Positions 23,033 through 34,659 of a DNA stretch of 64,000 nt are shown piece after piece. Source of the DNA: Erpobdella octoculata (taxonomy: Eukaryota > Annelida > Clitellata > Hirudinida > Erpobdellidae); the NCBI GenBank assembly GCA_963978895.1, contig OZ022243.1:15168765-15232764 (forward strand). Reading direction: 5' to 3'. Every line of letters starts with the position of its first letter. The first letter of the stretch is position 1. A program made the position numbers and the translations under genes. The notes beneath the pieces were generated by a model. That model did no database searches. It worked only from the letters and a program-made list of their open reading frames with translations, and had not been told where the DNA came from.

Positions 23033-24868
23033 CAGGGACGTCATTTCAGCAAAACCTTAGGGGGGCAAGATGTTTTAGGGGCCCACTCAGGGGGTAGCTA
23101 AGGTCTTCTTTGCCCGGGGACAAAACACAAAATCTGCCCCCTCCTGCATAACATCTTTTGCTTCATGCTTCAAAAAAACCTGATGAACGGGGGGGGGGGT
23201 TGTGAAGCCACTTTTTTAAACAAATTTTGAAGCCCTCGTTTTGTTTTTCCTTCCAAAAAACCTGATGACACGGGGAGTTCCCATACCATAGCGGTCTGCT
23301 GTGACTCTATGAACAATGCTATTGCTATCATAATCTGGCGTAGACGGTAATTTGACGCATATTATTAAAATGTCAATAACTTTTTTCGACCAAAATTCGC
23401 ATTTTTGCTAAGTAAAAACGCAAGTCTTCCAAATTAAGAATAAAATTCTGCAGAGAAGAAATGTACGATTTTGCAGTGCCAGATTCAACTACAACCACGA
23501 GAAGGTCGATATCCAAATTGGGATTAAGCTTCGCAAGTGTGCTAATTCGGTTTGCAGAGAGGAAATCATCAGAATGCGGATTGAAAGAAATCAGTCACGC
23601 AAGAAGATCACTTATTTGTGTAAATCGTGCGTTTAACTTAGACAAAATACGATCAATGCGTGCATACAAAATCTGTGACCTATCTTGTTCCACTTTGAAC
23701 TGTTCCTAACTTTTTTAACACCTCTTCATCTTGATGTGGACGATCTAGCTTCCCAGTTTCTTTAGTATCTCTTCTCTCTTTTATTTTTTATGGACAGCCT
23801 ACTCGGCTAAGCTATGAATAACGCTAACCATCCTTATAATCTAGACGGCATTTTATAAAACATACAAATAAATATAATTACAAAAGATTCTGCTTTTCTC
23901 TTCTCAAATCTCACTAAAACACCAAAAAAGAAAAAAAATCCAACAGGGGCCCATATATTTCAACTATTGGCTTACATGAAAGTCAGAAAGCCCCGTCCTC
24001 CCTAAATGATGTCTTTGAGTTTTGAAAGTAACGATCTGAAAGGTGCCCATATAGGCCATATAATAACCATGGGCCCACTTAAAAGCAAGGGGCCTACATT
24101 AAAGTCAGGGAGGGATACTTAGCAGTCAGGGAAAGGCTAGTAAAAAGTTCGGGAAAGGCCAGTTAAAAGTCAAGAGGGACTCACTTGAATGCGGGGCCCA
24201 TTAAAGTGCATGGGGGCCTACTTAAGAGCGGGAGACCCAATTAAGTGTGGTGGCTTACGTGAAAACGGGGGTGGGAGCCACTTAAGTGCGAAAGACCCCT
24301 CAAGTGCGGGGAACCCACTTGAGTGCTGGGGGCCAATTTAGTGCAGGAAAACCCTTTGAAAATCAGGGAAGGGCCACTTAAAAATCAGGAGGGGTCTACT
24401 TAGGTGCCGGGGGCCCACGTAAGTGCAGAGGCTCACGTAAGGGCGGGGTCCACTTCAATGCCGGGGGTCCCCTTAAGTGCGTGGGACCCACTTCAGTGCC
24501 GAGGACCCCATAAGTTGTGGGGCCCACTTCAGTGCCGGAGCCCCCTTAAGTGCGTGGGGCCTAATGAAAAGTCTGAAAAGGGCTACTTGAAAATCAGGAG
24601 GGGCCCACTTAGGTGCCGAGGCCCACTTAAGCGCGGGAAAACCATTTAAGGGTGGGGGCCCACTTAAGTGCGTGGGACCCACTTTAGTAACGGGGCCCAC
24701 TTAACTGCGTGGAGCCCACTTTAGTGCCGGGGGCCCACTGAAAAGTCAAGGGGGCCCACTTGAGTGCGTGAGACCCACTTTAGTGACGGGGCCCACTTAA
24801 CTGCGTGGGGCCCACTGAAAAGTCAGGGGGCGATCTCCCCCCCTGCCCCCCCCCTAATTGAGTCCCTG
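23033..24868. mobile_element. hAT-like DNA transposon inserted in the LINE
   Basis: Bounded by CAGGGACGTC and the inverse GTCCCTG, with a perfect 8-bp duplication CTATCAAC at 23025-23032 and 24869-24876. The region 23085-23165 shares GCCCGGGGACAAAACACAAA-like sequence with the hAT at 27511-28863. A minus-strand remnant near 23460-23700 (RIDRILSKLNARFTQISDLL) resembles the C-terminal half of TTF/ZMYM-type hAT transposases. The right third is a degenerate minisatellite. Nonfunctional. Confidence 0.85.
24050..24845. repeat. degenerate GGGCCCACTTAAGTGC minisatellite
   Basis: About 800 bp of imperfect units of roughly 20-27 bp built on GGGCCCACTTAAGTGCG, with interspersed AAAAGTCAGG variants. It is much more GC-rich than the rest of the window and lies inside a hAT element. 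Open frames through it (24404-24700) are repeat artefacts. Confidence 0.85.
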
Positions 24869-24889
24869 CTATCAACTACAACGCCTAAA

Positions 24890-26461
24890 TCTATATATAT
24901 AAAAGAACATGTCCTGACTGACTGACTGACTGATGACTAACTGATAATCAACGCCGAGCTCAAACGCCTCATTCTAGGAACGTGAAATTTGGAACTTATA
25001 TTACTTTTATAGAGTAAACATCCGCTAAGAAAGGATTTTTGAAAATTTTGCTCCTGAGGGGAAAAAACTGGAAAACAAACTTTTTTCTAAAACAATGTAT
25101 ATCTCGAAAACCAAAAATGAGGAGATTTTGAAATTTGATATATAGATTCTTTTTGAAAAATAAAAAGATACGTGTTTCACCATTTTTTGAAAATTCGGTT
25201 TCCCGGACCTCAAATGTGGGTTGGAAAATTGGGTTATTTGGTTTTTAAAGTAGCTTCTACTCAAAAACTGTTAATGCTACAGGAGTAAAAATTAGTATTT
25301 AGTTTCTACTCCAAAAATAATGAAATACGTGTTTTAGCATTTTTTGAAAATTTGGTTTCCAGGACTTCAAATGTGGGGTGGAAAATAGGGCTAATTGTCT
25401 TTTATAGTAACTGCTACTCAAAAGCAGTAAATACCACAGATGTAAAAATTATTATTTAGTTTCTTTTTTAAAAATAAAGATATACGTGTTTCACCATTTT
25501 TTACAAATTTGGTTTCCCGGACCTCAAATGTGGGTTGGAAAATTGGGTTATTTGGTTTTTAAAGTAGCTTCTACTCAAAAACTGTTAATGCTACAAAAGT
25601 AAAAATTAGTATTTAGTTTCTACTCAAAAAATAATGATATAAGGGTTTCACAATTTTTTGAAAATTTGGTTTCCAGGACTTCAAATGTGGGGTGGAAAAT
25701 AGGGTTATTTGGTTTTTAAAGTAACTGCTACTCAACAACTGTAATTGCCACAGATGTAAAAATTAATACTTAGTATCTACTCAAAAAAAAGATATACGTG
25801 TTTCATCATTTTTTGGGTTATTTGGTTTTTAAAGTAGCTGCTACTCAAAAACTGTTAATGCTACAGAAGTAAAAATTAGTATTTAGTTTCTACTCCAAAA
25901 ATAATGAAATACGTTTTTAGCATTTTTTGAAAATTTGGTTTCCAGGACCTCAAATGTGGGGTGGAAATAAGGGTTATTTGATTTCAAAATAACTGCTACT
26001 CAAAAACTGTAAGTGCTACAAATGTAAAAATTAGTATTTTGAAGTTTTGTGCCGGTTAAAAGTAGCTAAGTCCAGCTTATCACCGGCCGGGCCAAGCCGT
26101 TATTTTAGAGTCTTCACACAGGCCAGGCCAAACCTTAAATCAAAGTGGGACGGGCCGAGGTTTTTCACCAAGTATATAGATATTTTAGTGATTTTAGGGT
26201 CTTCAGTTTGGCCGGGCCAAACCTGAGGTCAAGGTCGGACGGCCGAAGTTTTTCATCAAATATATAGAACTTCTAGGCCTGTAAAAATGGGCCGGGCCTA
26301 ATTCAGACGGGCTGTGCCGGGCCAGGAGTTTGGGTTTTTAAAACGGGCTGGGCTAATTTGTCGACGGGCCGAGCCGAGATTTAAAAGAATGATCTCTACA
26401 ATGGATGCACGGTTCAAACTTTCTAATTTCATGCGAGCGAAGCCGCTACGGGCACTGCTAG
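24890..26461 (+). mobile_element. nonautonomous Helitron-like element, family A, copy 1
   Basis: 1572 bp from TCTATATATATAAAAGAAC to CGGGCACTGCTAG, inserted precisely between A and T of the LINE; removing it makes the LINE reading frame continuous. Contains a GACT run, about five degenerate units of roughly 158 bp (25200-26040) and a GGCCGGGCC-rich stretch (26080-26370). A second copy lies inverted at 53426-55147. No protein domain; an 80-codon frame conserved between the two copies is not recognisable. Confidence 0.8.
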
Positions 26462-27510
26462 TCCCTAATATAGTCAACAACCTTGAGATTATGGTTGTCA
26501 ATAGAGTATGAAGTTACCATCGCATTTTTGTTATTAGCGATTTGAAAAACGAGGCATTTACCGGCTGCGATGTTAAGCTGCCACTTTGTACTCCACTCTA
26601 CTAGTCTCGAGACAGCACTGCTTAAGTCGTTATTGGGTTCGGTTGTTGAACGGCAGGAGTAAATCTTGATATCATCAGCATATAGTTTTGCAGTAACATT
26701 CAGATTATCAACAACGTCATTGATAAAAAGCAAAAATAAAGTAGGGCCTAGAACACTGCCTTGAGGAACACCACTTGTTACAGGTTTTTCTGGAGATACA
26801 TTGTTGTATAGCTTTACACATTGACTCCGGCCAGTCAGGAAGTTCTTAACCCAGTTAAAAAGGTTGCCAGCAAGACCATAGGCTTCTAGTTTAGTTAAAA
26901 GCTTAGCGTGTGAGACTGAGTCAAAAGCTTTACGGAAATCAAAGTATATAACATCCGTCACAGCTCTGGCCTGAAGGTTGGAAGTCCAATCATGTAAGCA
27001 TTCAAGTATGTTCGTCGTGCATGATCTCTTTCTGATAAAGCCATGTTGATGTTTAGAAATATTGACTATTCGTTCCATAACTCTACAGGAAGTTGAGGTA
27101 AGTGAGATTGGCCTATGGTTGCTTGGATCAGATGAAGAACCTTTTTTATGAATAGGCAAAACATAGGCGGTAGGACTCCAGATTTAATAGAGTATTCAAA
27201 TATTATACTTAGTGGTAAAACTAATGAATTGGCGCAACGCTTTAGTAACAAATTGGGTAAACCATCAGGACCGGAAGAAGTGCTAGGGTTTAGTTTTTTG
27301 AAAGCGTTTAAAACTATGGCCGATCTGAAATCTGTAGTCGTAAGTAGTGCCACACTGTCAGCGGAAATTTTATAGCTGACTGCTGGGTTGCTTCCATTGT
27401 CACAATTGAACACTGTGGCAAATAAATCATTAAAAACAGATGCTATTTCTTGAAGAGAGTTAGTGATGGAACCGTCAGGCAGACGCAGAGCAGAAATTTG
27501 GCTGTGTGTA
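26462..27510 (-). pseudogene. CR1/Jockey-like LINE ORF2, reverse transcriptase core
   Basis: Minus-strand RT with recognisable blocks: NHRPISLTS, DFRKAFDSVSH (motif A), SGVPQGSVLGPTLFLLFIND (motif B) and KLYADDIKIY (catalytic YADD). A frameshift near 27100-27160 separates the finger region (STSSGPDGLPNLLLKRCAN) from the palm, so it is dead. It is bounded by the Helitron-like insertion on one side and a hAT insertion on the other. Confidence 0.92.
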
Positions 27511-28863
27511 CAGTGGCGTAGCTAGGGTCTTCTGCGTCCGGGGACAAAACACAAAATCTGCACCCCCTACATAAAATCTGTCAAACTACATAAAATATAA
27601 TAACTGTCGTACTCAGTATTTGCATGTAGGCTACAGTTTCTGGCGCCTATATACATACATTTCAGTGTATTTAAATTTCTATATACTTATTGCACCTTAC
27701 ATCATAATTGTATTATTCTTTCTTAGTTTTTACTATTACACTGTTTTTCTTGCAATTACAAAATATTAATGAATATGATTACGTATATAATTAGATTCTT
27801 TCAATTTATTTTCCAGTAGTTTTTATAATTCTGTTTTTTTCTTGTCCGCTGAGTCAGAAGTGCGAAAGAAAAATGATAAAATTTAAAAGCAAAACAACAG
27901 ATAGGTATTGTCTAAAATTGTGGTTAAAAATGAACTGAGTTTTAAACAAAATTTATTTTTCTTGCTTTTACTGCAGCAAACTGGTTAATTACATCATCAA
28001 AATCAATCTGTTCAATAACTTCCTTCTCCACACTCATTAAGGCCAAGTTTGTCTACATCAAGTAAGAATCCGAATTTGAAGTTCAGATCTTTGAGACGAG
28101 TAAACCTTGTTGTCATCTCCTGTTGAAGTCGATCTAAAATACTTTTTATGATCCGAACAATTTCTTCTGCCGAAAGTCCTGCATCTCGGGCAAGTTCTCC
28201 AAGCATCCTTCACCGTCGCCTGATTCTACTTTCTACAGCAACACCCCATAGCTCACATCTTTCTTTTGCTTTTAGCACTGAATCATTGCTGGATGCATAC
28301 CGATGCTGTCGCATCCTCCCAGCCTGTTCAATGTGTATTGTGTAAATTTGTTTGTATCAGTAAAATTTCATTCCACTGCTGCAGGCACATAATAAAGTTA
28401 TTACTGTGCACTCAATGCTACATATTTCTCAAAACAGATTTTACTAGTTTATATTCATAATTGTAATACATAGACTCAGTATATTAGTGCTATTATTAAG
28501 TCCCGAGTCCAATGTCTATGTGTCATACTAAGGAAGATTATCTACATTATCATCCATTTCTCCAGCAACCCGTTGGTCCCGTGAGACAAAAACGAAACTA
28601 AACTTAGTAGTAGCAGTTATGTGTAGGCGGCTACACTGACTAACCCAATGTAGCTATACCACGGATATACTATATAGAGTTTAATCTATACAAGCTTTTA
28701 AATGCACTGCTTGACTTGACCTGCACTGTTCTAAAGGAGAGTCATAGAAATTGCTAGGTAAAGCAAAATAATAATTAAAAAATTTTGGTCACTGATATTG
28801 CGCCCCCTCCATCCCTGCGCCCGGGGACAACTGTCCCCCCCTGCCCCCCTCCCTACGCCACTG
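27511..28863. mobile_element. hAT-like DNA transposon inserted in the LINE
   Basis: 1353 bp with ends CAGTGGCGTAG and CTACGCCACTG and a perfect 8-bp duplication TGTGTGTA (27503-27510, 28864-28871). A minus-strand relic at 28012-28206 (LQQEMTTRFTRLKDLNFKFG) matches the part of TTF/ZMYM-type hAT transposases upstream of the dimerisation domain. Removing it reunites the LINE EN-RT linker (QISALRLPDGS) with upstream coding. Confidence 0.88.
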
Positions 28864-29569
28864 TGTGTGTACTAAGTCTTTTGTTAATAAAGTTAAAAAA
28901 GCTGCCTAAATTATATTTTTGGATCATTTCTTTTTTTTTCTTAGCGTGATAAGCTTTTATTTCAGTGGAACATTGTTTAGCAGTCATTGTATATTTTGCT
29001 TTATCGGCGTGACATAAGTTGGTTTTCCATTGTTTCCACAAACGAGCTTTCTTCTTGTGCATACTTCTTATGTACTTTGGGTATTGGACGCTTGAAGTTT
29101 TTATGGTCGATATGGAAGTGAGAGGAACAAACATTTGCACACCATTGTTGATAATTGAAAGCAGATAATTCCAACATTCATCAGCAGTAGAGAGTTTCTG
29201 GAACTGGTTTGACCATTCAATATCTGAAAGATACGTTTCGAAATCATCATAGTTAGCTTGACCAAAATTAAAAAAAGATTGTTTCACATAATGGTGTTGC
29301 ATTCCAGCCAGGGCAAGGGGATTTGAATATAATAACATTATGATCACTGATACTTAAAGTGATGGTTGACTGCATTCCAAAAATAAAAGTATTGGAGTTA
29401 GAAAGTACAAGATCGAGAATATTTGATTCACGAGTAGGAATGTCTACAAACTGTTGAAAATTATTATTATTGACAAAATCTATAAAAGATTTGTAAATTA
29501 GGTTGTCTGGGACATGGTAGTGGTTCCAATCAACATCAGGCAGATTGAAATCACCAAGGAGTACAACTA
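28864..29569 (-). pseudogene. CR1/Jockey-like LINE ORF2, endonuclease end and EN-RT linker
   Basis: Minus-strand coding with the APE-type endonuclease motifs LLGDFNLPDVDW and SISDHN, followed by the linker with KKKARLWKQWK. It belongs to the same LINE as the RT at 26462-27510. Confidence 0.87.
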
Positions 29570-29806
29570 CAGTATCGAACAGATTAATTGAAACAAAAAT
29601 TTTTTTGCATTTCTTGCTTTGGCAATATTTTTATTATTTGTAATGGCAACACTGTCAGTTTTTTACTTCTTAACGCAGTCTAGCGAGCGTTGCGCAATGT
29701 GTAGCACGTGTTCACGTGTTTTGTAATTGGTTGACGGATTTAATAATGACAGATAAAAGAGTTTGTAAAAAAATTCATCTTGTTTCAATTAATCTGTTCG
29801 ATACTG
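29570..29806. mobile_element. 237-bp TA-flanked MITE
   Basis: Terminal inverted repeats of about 26 bp beginning CAGTATCGAACAGATTAATT, flanked by TA on each side, as for Tc1/mariner or pogo elements. The interior is noncoding. It interrupts the LINE endonuclease, and its removal leaves the LINE frame open. Confidence 0.85.
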
Positions 29807-30330
29807 TAATTTGTTAACAGAGCATACAGAGAATAAGCATTTAGTGCTAGTTAGAAAATAATCAGTTGCAGTAGCATCAGACCGCCAGGTCGGTAGTATC
29901 CAATAACTCTGCAAAAAGAGTCCTGCCATATCAAGTCAATACATACTACTTCAATGGTTTCAAAACCCTTTGGAATTGTCACAATGTCATAATGAAAACC
30001 GTTTTCTATAAATAAAGCAACTCCACCGCCTTCTGTTGGATGTATCTCGACGTACAACACTATCACCAGGAGGGCTGAACATATCAGAACAGAGCCATGT
30101 TTCAGTAACACAAAATATATGTAAATGAACTTTATCCAATGAAAACAATAACAAAATATATAAATATATATACCCTTTCTTATTTCCGTCACCAGGAACA
30201 GGATGCCGGCAATAATGAACGACCTGTGTCACTGGAGTGACATCTTCATGTGGAGGCAGATCAACTTCCACATTTTGAATTTCTGTTTCTAAGATTTGAT
30301 CACCACCAACAAACCAAAAAACAAACAAAC
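29807..30330 (-). pseudogene. CR1/Jockey-like LINE ORF2, N-terminal endonuclease
   Basis: Minus-strand fragments of an APE-like endonuclease: LDKVHLHIFCVTETWLCSDM and EGGGVALFIENGFHYD, then CIDLIW and GYYRPGG, spread over two frames. This is the 5' end of the LINE that continues down to 22744. Confidence 0.8.
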
Positions 30331-30429
30331 AGAGAGACAAGTGAAGTCAAATAAAAGCATTTAAAAACGCAAAACAAGTAAACAAATAAGTGATATTAAA
30401 AAGCTTGGCTCATTACTGTCATTTAATTT

Positions 30430-30611
30430 TCTAGGTTGGCCTTTTTTAATTTTGTTTAGATGATGTTTTAACTGGGTTCGAGTTCGACCATTATTGGGTT
30501 CGAGTTCGACCGTTATTGGCTTCGAATTTGACCGTCATTGGGTTCGTGTTCGGTTCGAAATGCTAAAATATGGGTTCGAGTTCGAAAAGTTCGGTTCGAT
30601 TCCCATCTCTA
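30430..30611. repeat. TTCGAGTTCGACC tandem repeat / hAT MITE end
   Basis: Degenerate repeats of GGGTTCGAGTTCGACC ending TTCGATTCCCATCTCT. The reverse complement AGAGATGGGAATCGAACC is a common style of hAT terminus. It abuts the hAT end at 30613. Confidence 0.55.
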
Positions 30612-31048
30612 CAGTGGCGTCGCCAGCTTTTTAATCCAGGGGGAGCAGCAATGTAGCAAATTAAAAATAAGCAATCAATGTACCAGATTTCGGGAAAATT
30701 TTAGACAATACCCGTGTAATCGGTTACAAAATTATTTAGAATTTCTGTGATTAATTGATTTACACAGTGATACAGTAGAATATATGTTTTGAAGTGTTCA
30801 CAGTGTTTTGAATTAATGAATATTGAATTTATTTCAGACAAATTTGAATTTCTATTTAATAATCAAATAATTACACAGCACATATTGATTGATTATTGAT
30901 TGTTGATATTACTATGAATATGATGATTGGTGATATTGATATAACGTTACTAGCCTGCTACTAGTCTGTTGATTTTTGAACTGTTCACTGACACTGACAC
31001 ACTGTTGTACTAACTTGAACAATGTCAATGAAAACAAAACAATGAAAA

Positions 31049-32158
31049 TTAAATCAAACGAATACGTCGATTTTCAGCGTGCGCGAATCTGTCAACGATA
31101 TTGTCCAGTGATGCCTGTTTCAGAACATCCCGTTCTACACTGCACAATACTAAATACTGAAGACGATCTTGCGCCATGGTTGAACGCAGTTTATTTTTGA
31201 TTAAAGCCAGCTTACTAAAAACACGTTCGCATCCAGCACTTGTTACAGGAACTGCGATCAAAATGGAATACAAACGTCGAAGTTCTTCCATGCATGGCGG
31301 ACAAGCTTTAGCACGATCCTGCAAAGAGGTGGCAGTTAGCCATGCTGATGTTTTACGGACTAAGTCATACTGTGCTACAACTACATCCGCATCAATTAGG
31401 TCTGGATACAAATTCGTCACATGAGCATGCAATTGATCTTTGTCAGCATCTGACTGCATAAGAGCACCAACTAACAGATACAACTCACTTGCATCATCCA
31501 TGAAGCGAGATTTCAGTTCATTTAAACTTATGTCAACAATTTCCAACACCTGTCGCTTCAATTCATCCAGTGCGGACTTCATGTTCACCGCTATCGATAC
31601 GACGGGATACTTGCGTCTTCTGTGGTCTTTTGGTTCGGTTGAGATGTCGTTCGCCACAGCTAGTTCTCTCGCACTTGCGATAACTGCATCCAGATCAGCT
31701 CTGAGTTCTTGCAACGATTTCATGGCAGCTTCAGTTAGGATAACAACTGAATGCAACGTTGAATCTGGACCTTGTAACGCTTTCGTTAACACATCTAGTG
31801 GCGACAACAAACGCGCAAAGAATTCAACGGCGAGTACAAATTCAAACTGAGATGTGCAACTGAGTAGGCCGGCAGCTTCGCCGATGACTTTACGGTCAGA
31901 TGATTCATCGGCAATCTTGCTCAAAGTTTCATTGACTGCAGCAAGCCTTGTCCGTACAACTTCTACACTTCTTCCTTGGCAATTCCAGCGCGTGTCTGAA
32001 AGTGCTTTCATTGCTTTCTTTTGCAGTCCAGCTTCTTCTTGAATACTCATGAACCATCCATGTCGTTTAGTTGACCCCTCAATCATAACGAACAATTGTT
32101 CTAAAATTCCAAAAAAAATTTCTACCAAACTGGGTTCTCTGGCAACTTTTGACAACAA
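31049..32158 (-). pseudogene. hAT transposase, C-terminal part
   Basis: About 369 codons on the minus strand. The end carries the hAT dimerisation signature: LRRLYSILIAVPVTSAGCER, then VFSKLALIKNKLRSTM and RLQYLVLCSVERDV. Upstream it follows the DUF4371/TTF layout (RHGWFMSIQEE ... LSDTRWNCQGRSVEVV). A one-base frameshift around 32165-32190 separates it from the preceding catalytic part. A long plus-strand frame (31440-31850) is a shadow. Confidence 0.9.
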
Positions 32159-32164
32159 CCAAAT

Positions 32165-33116
32165 TGCTGCTGTGTGAGCGGCAATGATTGTAGTGAGCGT
32201 TTGGCCCAGTTTTTCTAATTATAGTTTGCACACCGCTATGTCTGCCACTCATTGATGCAGCGCCATCGTAGCTTTGTCCAACTAGTTTTGACAAATCAAA
32301 CTTATACTTCTGTAAAGTTTGTAGCATTATATCTGCCAAAGCTTGTCCTGTGGTCAGGTCTGAGTCAGTAACAGCTAATAGTCTTTCTACTGCGGTGAAG
32401 TCTGCATTGCAGTATCGAATAACAATTGCAACTTGTTCTTTGTGAGACAAATCTGTTGTTTCGTCCATAGTCACAGAGAAAAATTCTGCCTGTTGAGCTT
32501 CATGAATTACAATGCTGAGAACCTCGTCTCCAATCGCTTCAATGAGGCTATTTTGACTTTCGGGCGAGAGATAGTGTGCGTTACTGGGACAACCATTTAG
32601 GTAGCCGTCCAGACTTGTATCCGAATGCCTAATAAGTTCAATAATTTCTCTGAAATTACCCCTGTGTAGACTGTCATCTGACTCTCGATGCCCTCGAACA
32701 GGTAGTCCCAAACGCATTAGAAGCTGCATTACTGAAGCAAGTTTACAAATGTACTTCCTATTTTGCTGTCTCTCCACTTCTTCACGCACTAACATTTCAT
32801 GATACGCTGCCGAAACAATACCGCCAATACATTTTTGATCACCATCCAATTGCCTCTTTCGGTTCAAAAGCATCTCACATGATAACTTATGAACATCTGA
32901 TAATTCGTGTTTTTGGAAACCACGATTGGTAGCCAACGCATGCTGCCAATCGTTATATCCCCTTGTAATAAAACATTCGTGCCCGCGTACTTTTGCCTTG
33001 TCCAAATGGTGTGCAAATATGCGGCACGGAAAGCAAAATACTTTATCTAATGACTTGCTATATTCGAGCCACATACGTGATTCTGTCCATTCTTTTCTGA
33101 ATCCTCTGCCTGACAA
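32165..33116 (-). pseudogene. hAT transposase, TTF zinc finger and first catalytic part
   Basis: The N-terminal half here has a TTF-type finger (FCFPCRIFAHH, then GYNDWQHALATNRGFQKHE with HKLS). It is followed by RGHRESDDSLHRGNFREIIE, FFSVTMDETTDLSHKEQVAI (first catalytic Asp region) and LVGQSYDGAASMSG. These are hallmarks of ZMYM/TTF-type hAT transposases. Upstream it breaks at 33116 into a LINE. Confidence 0.9.
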
Positions 33117-34133
33117 ATTATCTCAACACATCAAGCTTTTTGCAGATGATAGTAAAATCATTGGGATTATCAAATCCGTGGAAGACTGTATCAGACTCCA
33201 AAACGATATAGATGAGGCAGTCCAGTGGTCACACAAATGGTTGATGCCATTCAACATTGACAAATGCAAAGTTATGCACGTTGGACGAACCAATCAGAAA
33301 TCAAAATTTATTTATTCTATGTTAGACCCAGATGGAAATAGAAAAAATTTAGAAGTAACGACAGTCGAACGAGATCTTGGTGTTCTAGTATCGGATGATC
33401 TCAAAGCAAGGTCTCAAGTGAATGCAGCGGCTGCCTTGGCTAATAGAACTCTTGGTAGACTTAAAAAATTATTCCGAAGTCGTAGTCTCCATCTTTGGAA
33501 AACATTATACCAGGCCTACATTCGACCACACCTCGAATATGCAGTTCAAGTTTGGTCTCCTCATCTAAGCCGGGACATTGATACTCTCGAAAAGGTCCAG
33601 CACAAAGTTACAAAAATAATTACAACAATCAAACATTTACCATACTTAGAAAGACTACAGAAGCTTGGAATTACCACGCTTGAAGAACGTAGAGTTAGAG
33701 GCGATTTGATCCAACAATACAAAATATTGGCTCATATTGATGAAGTGGATTTTTTTGTATTGCAAAAACATCCCACATGGCAAACTAACAGATCCTATTG
33801 TTTGAGAGGTCACAACTGCCTTCTTTTACCACAAAGAATTAAAGGATGTGAAGAGCGAAAACACTTTTTCACAAATCGAGTAGCTTTCAGCTGGAACTCC
33901 TTGACGCAGGAAGCAGTGGACGCATGTTCGGTGAATGCCTTCAAAGATCAACTCGCTCTACTTTGATTGCAGTATAACTCGTCAGCACAGAGGGGCCTGA
34001 TGCAGCACCTCTTCATCAATCATACATGCTATTTTAATGACTATTTAATTATTATTGTTTTTTTTGTTCTGTCTTATTTGTGATTTTGAATGTATGTATT
34101 GATAACTGAATAAACAAACTCAAACTCAAACTC
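33117..34133 (+). mobile_element. LINE 3' end (CR1/Jockey-like) inserted in the hAT
   Basis: A plus-strand frame from 33117 to 33966 starts inside the RT (IKLFADDSKII, the ADD catalytic block) and runs through ERDLGVLVSDDLK and RPHLEYAVQVWSPHLSRDID to a stop. About 165 bp of 3' UTR ends in AAACTC repeats. It is severely 5'-truncated, as is usual for LINEs. It splits the hAT transposase N-terminus. Confidence 0.9.
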
Positions 34134-34461
34134 AATTATGCCGGCAAGAAAGTGAGTCAAATTGAACAGGACCAAGTTTAATTTCATTATCAATGAATTC
34201 ACTTTCAACTGGATTTGCAGGATCACGGAGCAAACGTTGCGATTCTTTAAGATGCTGCGTATTCGTGCTACCAACTTCTCCTGATTCAGTGACAGCGGGG
34301 TGGGCAATTTCATGAATTTCTATTTCATTGTCACTCTTGTCCAACTGCTGCGCCATATCACGACTGCCATCGGTATTACAGTCAACAGTTTTTTTTGTAA
34401 ATCCGAACTTCAACAAACTCATGTTGCAGCAAGTGTTCAAAATAGAATGTTGTTCACTCAC
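34132..34461 (-). pseudogene. hAT transposase, N-terminal part
   Basis: About 109 codons on the minus strand starting with ATG. The MSLLKFGFTKK segment near residue 14 is the usual start of TTF/ZMYM-type hAT transposases. An acidic linker follows. The frame stops at the LINE insertion. Confidence 0.75.
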
Positions 34462-34659
34462 CTTTGACGTTTAAATTATCGAAACTCGAAATAAAGTCTT
34501 TAAGCTAATTTGAATCAAAAGTTTTGTTTACTGTAAACAAACTATGACGTTGTAATTGACGTCGTAATTTATTACAAGTAAGTAAAATTTGTAAAATGTC
34601 CATGCAGCTGCAGGCTGGCCCATAGATATAGGATATATATATAACTAGATTGGCAAAGC

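Larger units (their letters stand above)
30613..34461 (-). mobile_element. hAT transposon (TTF/ZMYM transposase type), broken
   Basis: One end reads CAGTGGCGTCGCCAGC at 30613. Transposase pieces lie on the minus strand: an N-terminal piece at 34132-34461, a middle piece at about 32165-33116 and a C-terminal piece at 31049-32158. A LINE fragment separates the first two and a frameshift the last two. The far terminus could not be placed with confidence; GC-rich sequence near 37325-37345 (GGGGGAGCACGTGCTCCC) is a weak candidate. Confidence 0.75.

Noticed and set aside
24404..24700. Frames rich in Gly-Pro-Leu-Cys-Arg on both strands
   Set aside because: Produced by the GGGCCCACTTAAGTGC minisatellite.
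31176..32042. Plus-strand frames of 60-136 residues
   Set aside because: Shadows opposite the hAT transposase coding strand; no domain of their own.
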